The position numbers and the translations under genes are program-made. This document shows positions 37,001 through 49,000 of a DNA stretch of 64,000 bases, piece by piece (the first letter of the stretch is position 1; each line of letters opens with the position of its first letter). A model generated the notes under the pieces. That model was not told where the DNA came from and made no database searches. It saw only the letters and a program-made list of their open reading frames with translations. Source of the stretch: Amphibalanus amphitrite (taxonomy: Eukaryota > Arthropoda > Thecostraca > Balanomorpha > Balanidae); the NCBI RefSeq assembly GCF_019059575.1, contig NW_024881530.1, forward strand, positions 930,001 through 994,000, given 5' to 3'.

Positions 37001-40000
37001 ACCGAGCTGATCCCCTCGCAGCGGCAGCCCCGTTAAACCGCGCACGGAATGTCTGCGGTGTCTGACAGAGTTCTCTGGACGCAACATGCCACATGGTAAA
37101 GCTATACAGGGAATGCCAGGACCAAACAAACAATACCTCGCTTTTAGCTATGTCGTATGTCGTATGTCGTATCGCTTCAATCCGGTGGATTGAAGAGAGG
37201 CGAAAAATTAGACAACTTTCCGTACGAAGGTTAGATACAAGTGGCGCTCCGTTTGGAAATTTCGAGAGAAAATAAGACATAATGCAACTGAATGTTCCGA
37301 AAGTGCTCGGCATGTTTTTTTTTGTCTGATCATTGTTTTGAAAAAAAATCACAACATTTTTAAAGATATTGGGCCAGAAACTCTGGCGTGTGTTATGCCG
37401 ACTCGCACTTTTTCCGGTGATCTCGTCCATTATGAAAAACGGGAGTAGCGCCTCCCAGCATTTTCATACCCTACGCCTATCCTCTAATCTGTCGCAGTGT
37501 CGCATCCAAACAAGGCATACGTGCTTGAAAGTTGAATCCCAATACATTTCTACTGCATTCATCCACATCCTACCAGCTCAAGCCGACGCTGTTTGGGATA
37601 TTGCAGCTATGTTAACTCTGACAGATTTCTCGGTGCTCTGAGGAGTGCCGTTCACATCCGAGTCGCGGTCCGTTGGTGCCATGCCGACTGACTATCGCCC
37701 GGTGCAACGCTCCCGGATTCAGCCCAGCGGCTGAATGACGCACTTGTCATAGTGAACTCTCAGGCCGGGTTTTTGAAGCATGCAACCGGTATCGATAATT
37801 AAAGACCGGAATGCCCATAGTAGAATCCAATGAAGACTTGTCCCCGGATTTCACCCGCCTTGCGAGTATAAATCTTTGGCGGCTTGAAATGCCACCTGTG
37901 CATTTCCAACTTCGTCACCATATATAACCTACGGCCCGGAAACAGTTTGAAAAAAGAAAATACATAAATTAAAATAAAGCACCGCCATCTATTTCCAGGG
38001 CTAGTCTGTGACACCTAAAACGATATCTGAGATCACCAATACCAGGTCTGGTGGATTAGCGGGCGCGAAAACGGCCAGCCGCTCCGCCAGACTAAAAACT
38101 CACGTCTAACTTATTATAATCGGATGTGGAATTTAGTGATTTCATCGGAGCGGTATATAAAGACAAATGTTCCGCCGCGGCTAATCCCAGATAGACCACG
38201 TGCCTCTATGTAGCCGCTGTTTTGTCCACATTTTGTAGTTTTTCTCTGAAGATGGCCTTGGAGATGAGAAACACGAAATATGTCTATGTCTTTGGGATCA
38301 TTTAGTTACTGGTGTTACCTGTAAGCTGGAGTTTAGGGATTGATGGTGCTCTGCCACGACAAAAAACTGTCCGCACCGTGCGCAGTTACCACAAAGTCTC
38401 GTCAAAACGAAGGATTCCACAGCCCCCTAAAACCATCTCGGAGGTCCCCAAAACCATGCTCCTCGAGCTGATAAATTTTAGTAGGTACTCAATACCCCGA
38501 GAGTTCATAGGCAGATCCAGGGTGGCAGATCTTGGGCAGAGCTGGGCAGAGCCAACGAATTTTACCATCTGCCAGACCCAGTTAAAACGCGGCGGTACCT
38601 ATGGATCTTGTTCACGTACTAAATAGCTTATCACTGGACCGATCATTTCCAGGACATTAAACTGCACACGTACCTAGTGTACACAACGGAGCCGTACCAG
38701 CACGCGTATTTACAAATTGCAACCGAGCTCCGCCGTAGGGTATTTTATTTCCGCCGTAGTTTATTTCACTTGGGGGATTTTCTACCATACATCTGCCTGA
38801 GCTTAGGGTAATTACAATTTGTCGGCGACGTTAAAAAATGATGCACCTTTTTTCGCAGTATAGGATATCGCATGTGCATATTTCTGCCTTTTTGGGTGCG
38901 CTTTATCGGTTTTTCGTGAGTAACTCGCGTAAAAACCGTCCGATCGCGACGAAACTTTCAATGCCCCCGATTTTATCAATTTTACACCTACCCTGAAAAT
39001 TTCATGACCCTGACCCAAATGACCTTTGACCTGTGACCTATTTCTCGAGACCATGTTTGACCCGAATCGCGATTCGGCGTATGTCGGCTCGCATTAGCCG
39101 CGCGGTTGCAGTTTTCACGTGGTTTCAAGCGTTGAAACATGTGATATGATGCTGGTCCCATGCACTAGGGTGGATGTCGAGGTCACCTGAAGGTCAGGTC
39201 AGCTCAATGACCTTTGATGACCTCGGTTCCTTTTTCGAGTTTTACATGTTTCTAGGCTAGTTTTTTTAGCTGATTTCGAATTTAGCAACCATTTGAACAT
39301 TACAGGGGGTGTAACGAAATTATCCGGACACCTTTCTTCCCGCTGTAATTAAAAAGCAAAACAATCTGGTACTTTTTCTTTTAACTGAGCTTGTAGGCTG
39401 TAGCCACCTTTCATAAAAACAGTGATGAATGTTCTGGAGCATTTCAGCCTATGGATTCTCCAGCACACTGGCTGTGATGCGGACCACCGCCGTCTAAACC
39501 TGTGCCTGCGGTTGAGCAGTGCTTATGGCGGGTGGCTCTTCATACACCTCCTGCTGAACAAGAGCCCACAGGTTTTCGATTGAATTGGGATCGCGACTTT
39601 TTCCAAGTCATAAGCGTTAGCCCAGAATGATTGAAGGTTCCATCGGCATCACTTCCCGTTCTTTTAGGGACTTAGCGCGCCGCCCCGCATGAAGACAGCG
39701 TGGCTTGAATCAGGCATCAGTGCGCGTTCAGAAACCGTGCCCTCCTATGCCGTCTGGTTGAGCGCCTCCAATCATGCTCCACCACCTTCCCTGGAAAAGC
39801 TCCACCCTTGCCTATTGGGCAAATTGCAAAATATAAGGGACAAAAACACAAAACAAGACAGATAAAAACAAAGCAAAATTAACTCATTACCTAATGAAAT
39901 TCATGCTTGAGCAAAAACATAGGTAATAGGCCTATCTATGTCAAAATAGAGTGAAAGATTAAAATCAACCTGACCAGGCCTTACGGTCTGACCTGGTCCT

Positions 40001-43000
40001 AACCAAGGTCCTAACCACCTTACTTCGCCTAACTTAACCCAATTCAACCTGCCTACCACAACACCTGCAGAGGTACCTTCCTGGAAAAATGACGCCCAGG
40101 GAGGTGACTGTCCAACTTATTGGAATACTACCATGATTGCTTGTCAAAATGTGTGTCATCATGCTCTTGTTTGACAAGTGATGTATAATAAATGTGATAT
40201 TCAATAATTATCTCCTGACTGCTGACTGTTAAGTGATAAAAATATTCAAATAATCAGGGTACAATGCTGTGCATAGTGCACACTAATCATGTTGTTTTTG
40301 TGTAGGCCCTCTGCACATTGTTGTGTGCACTGCTATGTGCACCTTAAGTAAGAAAGTGACTGGTGGTACATGACAAAAGGTTGTGCAACTGTGAAGTTCA
40401 TGCCCTTGGTCAAGGTGGTGCCAAATGCCTATAGCTATAGTATAGCAGGATCACTGATCAGTGAGGGTTGTAGACATGCTAGCTACATACATTGTGCATT
40501 GAAGATATTGGCACAAAGTTCATCCGTAATTACTATGCTTAACACCTAATGTAAGAAGCGACATAAATGCCCAGATGATAAAACTCTCTGGTCAACATCA
40601 CACAAATTTATTGACAAACTTTGCAGGTACATATTTACATTCATGGCAAAATATACTTTCCATTTGATTCAGAAACTAGTTGCTAGTAAGCTTGCATTTT
40701 TGTAGGTACAACAACGACCATATATTGAATAATAAAAAACCTCATGGCATTCATCACATACCTTTTTACCGAACAAGTACCTAGCTACCATGCAATGATT
40801 CTAAAAATTTCCGCAATCCATCTATATCTCAACTGACACAATGAATTTGAAACACCCTAACAAAACCTATAACTGTACATAAAAAGAATGCAATACTACA
40901 AGAACTATGAATTTCTGAAGTTATTCTCACATGCTGGAATGTTGAAACTCTACTTTTGTCGTCCATTTCCACGGTTGATTGAGCCATCATATCGAACTGT
41001 TTTCGTTCTTCAGTCACAAGCATTCGCACAAATCTTGAATTTTTACACATCATCTTGAACCATGCTCCAGTCTTTCCAACAAGGTACTATGTAACATCAA
41101 AGCAATTTTGATTTGTTACAACAGCTTCAGATCATGATAGGCTTGAGGTTTGTTACACCATTTGCCAGACAAATCTCTACAAAATGTGTATCAATTCCCA
41201 AACTAAGTAATTGATCATATCAGTATTTGCAGTTTCCACACAATGTTTCATAATACTATTCTATGTTTATATAAAGAAACTCAAATAATCCACAAATTGT
41301 TATTGAAACACTCCCACACTTCAAGAACTCACAGCAATAACAGTACATACAAGTTCAGAAGCAAACAAACATTGCGCCAGATTTCGTATGAAACGCGCCA
41401 TCGTCCTGAAGTTTCTACCACAGACGGTAGTTCAACCGCAGCCGTAGTGCGAAAACCCCTGCCCACCCCTGCCCACCTTACCCCACGGCGGAGCTCGGTT
41501 GCAATTTGTAAATACGCTACCAGCACCCCATGAAATCAAGAGTGAGTTTGAGGCTCTAAAGGATACCAGACTTCAATTCTAATTCAAAGATACTAATAAA
41601 CCCATACTGCTTTAATTGATTTCTAGCTTTCCAGACAGTCAAGCTGCTACTGCCCCACAAACTAACTAGGTACCCACAAATTCGTAAGTTGAACGCATGA
41701 CTTAGTCTCATTGTGTTCTGATACACTACAGATATACACAATTCTAGCGCATAATGCAAACCACATGGAAGAAGCAGAGCTGCATGCCAGTGGCCATAAA
41801 ACAATCCGGGGGTAGCCCAAGTAGCCCAAAACGGCCGGTAGTGGCGGATTGGAGGGTTTAAACCGGCCATCTTCGCTTATCTCATCCGACATTAGCAGTC
41901 AGACGGCTACTTATTTAGCGAAATGCGCGACATTACCATATTTACTTAGGCACATCAGAGAGCATTGTTAACCAGAAGACGCGCGCGAAATTTCGCTATT
42001 AATGCTTCAGCGCCGCATTTCTTCAGGATTTACATGAGCAATGTGGAGGCGGCCGGAAGTGCGCCATCCTACATCATATCAATCATCCCAGCGGTTACGC
42101 CTAATTAGAAACCAACTCACGTACGCAGTTTCTGCAGTATGAGATACAGACACACCCTAGCACAGCCATAAGACATAACACCACCAATAACTACCAGCCA
42201 GTCGCTAATCCCTCATCATCAAGAATCATTTCCGTTCCGCAGATCAACACCCGTCCACATGTTGCGATGCTGGAATATCGTGAGCGGGCCGGTCGTGCGG
42301 GGCCGAGGCGCGGGCCGGGCCGGCGGCCTGGCCGCCGCGCGGTCACCGCGCATGCGCTCTGTGCCGATATAAGCGCGTGACCGCGACCGGGCGTGGTGGT
42401 CACACCGTTCCGTGCTTCTATCCTCAGGATACTGAAATCCTTCTCCTCCACGCCGCAACCCCCCTCCGGGCTGGACAGGCAACTTTATCTCATGCGGGCT
42501 GCTCCCCTGGAGCGGCACCGCTGCTCCTGAGGGAGCGCACCCCGTAGCCGGGTGCAGTGAGTGCCTTGGGGCTGGGTGGCCTGTCCTCTGGACGGGCTCA
42601 GCCCCGGCGACTCACTAGGGTGCCTGCCCAGACCAATGTCTCCCCCTAATTCCTATCATCCTTCCGGCTCTGCAATGGTCTTGTCAGACCGAAAGGGCAT
42701 AGCCCAACAAAACAAACAAACAAACCGGGCGTGGTCAATCGGCGGGTCGCCGGGAACTGAGCACGGTCTCTGGCTGTTGGCAGAGAATACACAGTATCCG
42801 AGTATATGCAGCTTTTACCTGGCTCTAACATATTTTGGTTTCGATCGGCGGGAAGCCGAAGCTGGGACTGTACTACAAAGGCCCGGGCACCATCATCGGC
42901 CGCCTCGGAGGAGAGAGAGAGAGGAGTAACGTACCTCGTCCGTGACGACAAGGGCAAGGAACAGGCTCTGCACTTCAACCAGCTAAAGCCAGCTGTGGAA

Positions 43001-46000
43001 CGGGAGTCCCACAAAAAAAAGAAACGTCTGGAAGTAACCGGAGGGATGACGCATCGGACACAGCCACAGAACCGCGTCCCAGGAAGCAGACGGGGTCCGA
43101 GGAGGCTGGACCAGATCCCCTTACACTGTATTACCTTTGCCGGCAGAACCGAAATCAGACGGTAGGGGATGGGGGTCCAGCGGGGCGGGGCGCCTATGTG
43201 ACCAGGTCTGGCAGAGTGTCTCTCCCGCCAGATCGCTTTTAACCATAAAATTGACTTCTAGGGTGTGTGCACTGACTGATATTTGTTTCAGGAATGGAGG
43301 AGGAGCTGAAGCGACTGAGGACATGCCTGGCGGTGGAGCAGGAGGAAAGGAAGAAGGAGGTGGCCGCACTGTGGCGCGCCATGAAAAGGCTGGCGATGGG
43401 CCACACAGTCGCCTTCCCACCCACCGTCGAGACGGCTGGATCCGAGCCCGAGTCGGATCTGTTCCCGGGTGCCCAGTCCGGGGAGGACTCGCCCACAGGC
43501 GATATCATACGGCAGATCCTGGCGGGGGATATCGACCCGCCCGACGTGGGCTACGTCGCCATGGAGACGGGTGCGAGCGAGGGAGTGCTCCAGCCCGACA
43601 GGAGAGGCGGTGGCTTGGGCGGTGTGTCTCGGACTTCCCCGCCGGGTACCCCCGAGGCTCCAGTCGGCACGGGCGACGAGAGTCCCGGGGTGGCCGGCGT
43701 TGCGGAGGTCAAGGGCGGGACGCCCCAAGCCTCTGCGGCGTTGGTCCCTGGTGGTGGGCCCGGGGCGGCCGGCCTCGTGGAGCCCATGGGCGGGATGCCC
43801 CAGGTGGCTGCGGCGGCGGTCCGTTTTGGGCCGCTGGGCGGTGTGCCCCCTGATAGGGTATTAGTAAGGAGTGCTCTTATCATCGGGGACTCGTTGGTAC
43901 ACCACGCCCAGTTCCACACCCGGGACTCGGCGTGGGCTATCGATGTGTGGGCTAAACGCCCAATCTCACCAAGTGCGGTAAACTCAATTTGGGGTAAAAT
44001 ACCAAACTACCCCACTCCGTAACTACAAAAATACTGTCCCAAAATTAAGTTTACATCACTTGGTGAGATTGGGCCAAGTGCCCAACCTCACCAAGCTAGT
44101 TTAACTAATTTCGGGGTAGTATTTTTGTAGTTATGAAGTGGGGTAGTTTGGTATTTTACCCCAAATTCAGTTTACCGCACTTGGTGAGATTGGGCCCGCT
44201 ACGTGGGCCGAACTGGGGAGTGCCGTACCGGGAAGAGTGCGGGAGTGAGCCCGGGAAGCCATCAGGGACGGCAAGCTTCCCTCGGCTATTGTGATCTGGT
44301 TGGGTGGAAACGACAGCTACCCCCGGCGACCGCCGGTACGGCAGCACCTGCCGGACCAGTTCACAGAACGGATGGGGGCCGCCATCGCAGACCTCCGAGT
44401 CCATTACGACGTCTTCGTGATGGGCCCGACGCCGCGGCCGCGGATCGACGGATCAGCCGTGTGGGAGACAACGCCGGCCTTCCGTCTGGAGCGGCGCCTA
44501 GCCGACATTCTGCGCGGCGATGAACGGGAGGTGAACGGCGGGCACCTCATCGCCGTGGGGCGCCGGCTGTGCTCGCGTACGAGAGGGGAGGCGGGGCGGA
44601 ACGGGCGCCAGCAGGACGTGTACCGTATGGAACCCAGGTGGTTCCGTGAAGACGGCGTCCACCTGACGGCCGCAGCGTACCGCCGGATATCCGATAAGCT
44701 GCCGTGGTGGCTACGCTGTGCCTAGATGTCGGAAGCTGTCGCGACCGTGTGAAGTGTGACTCGCATACTGGAGTGTTTTCTTTGTTATACGACCAAGTGG
44801 GCACGTTTAGTTTTGTGGGGGGAGGAGTGTTGCGATGCTGGAATATCGTGAGCGGGCCGGTCGTGCGGGGCCGAGGCGCGGGCCGGGCCGGCGGCCTGGC
44901 CGCCGCGCGGTCACCGCGCATGCGCTCTGTGCCGATATAAGCGCGTGACCGCGACCGGGCGTGGTCAATCGGCGGGTCGCCGGGAACTAAGCACGGTCTC
45001 TGGCGGTTGGCAGAGAAAACAGAGTATCCGAGTATATGCAGCTTTTACCTGGCTCTAACGCAAGTTTACTCCCAAGGGTTACGGCGGTGTGGCGGTGCTG
45101 AGCCGAGCCGGTATGGAGACCAAGAAGATTGACGTTCCAGCCCCGCGCAGTGACGACTCTAAGCTTGAGTCACTGTGGCAGCTGCACCGGTGGGGCCGTC
45201 AAGAGGTCGTGGTTGGCGCCGTGTACCGAGCACCGCGACGTACCGCGGCCGCGCTTGACGCCGACTTCTCCGAACTGGACGCACAGTACCAGCACGTCAC
45301 GCTCCGTTACCCCGGCCGGCCAGTCATCATTGGCGGTGATCTAAACTGTTGTATGCTAGCTGATCCCAGTTCACATGCTGGCTGCGAGAGGTTAACCGCC
45401 TTTCTGAACAGATACTCGCTCACGCAGACCATCTCGACTCCCACTTACTCCACCGGCTCCCTTCTGGATGTTTTTATTGTCAACCGTAGTTTCGTTCTTA
45501 AATCAGGCACTAGGTTTTGTCATTTTAGTCCTCATCGTTTCATTCGCATGATCTGTGACATCCCACGATTTAGACGTAAGCCTACTGTCACCAAGGCTCG
45601 TATGTTCCGTAACATTGACATCGCTGATTATCACCTTGACCTGTCGTGTTGTGACTGGAGCCAGGTCTACTTATCAGACACCGTATCCGACAAGTGGGAT
45701 TATCTTGTTGACGCCGTGCGCGGTGTGCTCGACCGTCATGCCCCCGTTCGCTCGGTTAAAATCCGCAACCCCTCTGCCCCTCCCCTGTCTGCCGCCACGC
45801 GCGACCTGATGGCTCGCAGAGCCGCCGCGCTCTCTAGCCGCGGGCACGGCTCTGACGAGTACCGGGCCGCTAACCGAGCGGTGCGTGCAGCTGTGCGGGC
45901 GGACAGTCGGAGCGATATTGAGGGGCGAATCGCAGCGGACGGTCCGGCTTCGGTGTGGCGTAACTTGCGGCGTGTCGTGAGTGGCAAGCGAGATTCGCAT

Positions 46001-49000
46001 GTCACTTTTCCCCGCGTCAATGGTGACACACTGAATCAGTTTTTTGTCGATGTAGGCGCAAACATTGTTTCCGATTTGAACTCCGGTGTGCACGAATCGT
46101 CTCGGCAAGTGCCTGTGCGGCTACAGCGAGTCGGTTCGTGCGGTTTTACCGTGCAACCCGTCAGTCTCGAATTTTTAAAGAACGTTGTTTTTAGCATGCG
46201 AAACTCATCTGCTCGTGGCTCTGACGGGCTTTGCATTCGCGTTTTTAAGATGTCTTTTAGTGTGATCGGACCTGTTCTCTTGCATGTTGTGAACTCCTGC
46301 CTATCCATGAATGACATCCCCGCATCCTGGAAACATGCCCAAATCCACCCCATCCTGAAGTCCGGTGATCCCAACAATCCTGCAAACTACCGTCCTATTT
46401 CCATCCTCCCTGTCATCTCGAAGGTAGTGGAGAAGGTCGTACAGCGACAGCTTCAACACTACCTATCCTCCAACTCTCTCCTCTCCCCTACCCAACACGG
46501 CTTCCGTCCACATCACTGTACCGAATCAGCCCTTCTCCAAATCTCTGACCGAGCACTTGCTGGCATGGATCAAGGCCACATCTCTCTGCTCTGTTTACTT
46601 GATCTGTCTAAAGCTTTTGACGTGATTTCCCATTCTAAATTGCTTGACAAGCTCGAGCTGCACGGCATTGACACTGCCTGGTTTCGAAATTATCTTGACG
46701 GTCACACGCAAAGCGTAGCCATCTCTGCCTCACAGAGCTCCCCTCCGCTCAACATTAGCCAGGGCGTCTTCCAGGGGTCATCGTTGGGTCCTCTCTTGTT
46801 CAGCATAGTCGTTAACGATCTTAGCTTGTACGCTGGCGACTCTTTTATCATTCAGTACGCCGATGACACCCAGGTTTTAGTCTCTGGACACAAGTCCGAG
46901 CTACCTGACCTTATCTTAAAACTCGAGGCATCTCTCCAGTCGCTTGGTGATTACTTTCATTCGAACGGTTTAAAACTTAACGAGTCAAAATTCGAGCTAC
47001 TTCCCATCGGCTCACGTCAAAATCTGCGAGACCTCCCACCGTTCACGGTCAAATTTCGGCAAGCCGTGCTATCACCTTGCACTGAAGCAAAAAATCTCGG
47101 TGTCACTTTTGATCGCCATCTCACTTGGGACTCGCACGTATCGCAACTATCACAGAAGTGCTTCGGCATCCTTATCGGTCTCTCCCACATCCGCCACTAC
47201 CTACCATCCGGTACTCTCCCAATCCTTGTGTCTGCCCTCGTCCTTTCCCACGTCCGCTACTGCCTCTCCGTCTATGGCAACGGGTCTGCCAAGAACCTCG
47301 CCACCATCAACAAAATTCTAAATTTTGCGGCCCGCATCATCTCCGGCAAAAAGAAATTCGACCACATCTCCTCTGTCCGTGCCTCCCTCGGGTGGCCGGA
47401 CCCCTCCACTATGGTTCAAGCCCAAACCCTAAACATCCTGCACAAAGCTAGACGAACAGGTCAGCCCGAGTCACTAGCTGCACTATTTGCCACTAATGCC
47501 GAGCGTCCAGACCGTAGTCGCAGCACCAGGCAGGACCACCTGCTTAGTCTTCCCCGCATACACGGCTCGGCTGCGGGGAAGCGGCAATTCGTGTACCGCG
47601 CTGCCGCAGGCTATAACGCCCTACCACGCGAGTTCTGGGACATGTCCACCTCGATGTTTACCAGCAAGGTCTTAGAACTCTTATCTTCGGTGACATGAGC
47701 TGACACGTCGCTGTAACCGCTTTTAGCTTATGCATCGTGAGTGTAGTGTGGTTTATGTGTGTTCACTTTTTATCCTCATCATTGCATTTCTTAGCGTGTG
47801 TTGACTCTGACTCGAGAATAGCCCTGTGATTCCGATCTCATGAAGGGATGAGTCTATGACGTAAATACAATACAATACAATACAATAACACACAATCCCT
47901 TCAGCAGGCCCTTCAGCAAGTTTCTCACCTTAATTGCATCAGAGCGCGCCTTCCGGAAGATGCTGTGCACCTTGTCCATGTCATATCCAGCCACGGATTC
48001 GTCGTTGATCTGCAGAATCTGATCTCCGAAGCGCAGGCCTGAGGAACGCAGACCAACAAAACGCGTAAGAACGGGGAACACCAAGCGCCGCACGGCACGA
48101 GACATCGGGCTGTTCAGACTGCGGAGTTATGAAGAACAGCGCAAGAATGTCCCGCAGAATGTATCATGACATCAATTGATGAATTAACAAGTCAACTATT
48201 TGACCAGAATCGGCAACAGGTTCGTACTGAGAACCCTGATTGATGACCTATTGTTCAGTAATTCTGCGTGCCCTTTGATCCATTGTTGGTGAATAAATCA
48301 TCTTAATCATGTACAACATAACGACCATCTTTCTGAAAACACCACCATGAGAAATCAATAATCAGGTTTCAATATGCATAATCATACGGCGGGCTCTGTC
48401 TCAGCTGTGTGGGCCTTACCGGCCATGGCTGCCGGCGAGTTCTTCTGCACCAGCACCACGAAGACGCCCTTGTTGATCTCCTGGCAGCGCAGGCCCACCT
48501 TGCCGTCCCGGTCCTTACACAGGGTCACCTGACGAGGGGAGAGCGAGAACAGGTCAGTGTCCAGTCATAAGGAGTAGCAGACAGTCGTATGTGTTACAGA
48601 GATCATCTGGGGTTAGTGATGTGGGTGGAGTAAGGTATATGGGAGGCTCAAGTGAATCATTACTGGTCGAAAGGAAGTCATTAGTGAGAGCCATTAGGGG
48701 TCAATACGTCAGGAGGGTCAACAAGGGTACTTTGGTGTCACCAGTCACCAGGGGACCTGTAAGGGCACTAGGAACCCTCAGCGTCTCATAGGGTTCGCAG
48801 AGCACGGGAACTTTCGACAAACATGACGGAGTTTGCACAGCTTAGATGAGATAATTTCTTGCCATTTAGTTACCGGCCTCCGGGAACCATTGATGTTCCA
48901 AGAACGTTATACAAATGTATCCTGCGGCATCTAACAAAAGATGTCAGCTAAACAACAGAGCAAAACAAAACAACCGAAAAACCAACAACCTCAACGGAAA

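Larger units (their letters stand above)
42260..45060 (+). mobile_element. Ty3/gypsy-type LTR retroelement, internally deleted, with an SGNH hydrolase ORF in the env position
   Basis: Two direct copies of an about 233-bp sequence (TGTTGCGATG to CTGGCTCTAAC) bound an internal region. In order it holds an integrase C-terminal module, a splice-acceptor-like site, an ORF with coiled coil and SGNH hydrolase blocks, and a polypurine tract touching the second LTR. Gag, protease, RT, RNase H and most of integrase are missing: the integrase tail starts only about 25 bp after the first LTR. No clean target-site duplication is visible, and the right LTR abuts an interrupted LINE endonuclease frame, so insertion into or recombination with the LINE is likely. 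The element lies in syntenin intron 5, antisense to the gene. Confidence 0.75.

Noticed and set aside
39301-42250. A full Tc1-like transposon
   Set aside because: Only one terminus and a short frameshifted transposase region are visible; no second terminus was found.
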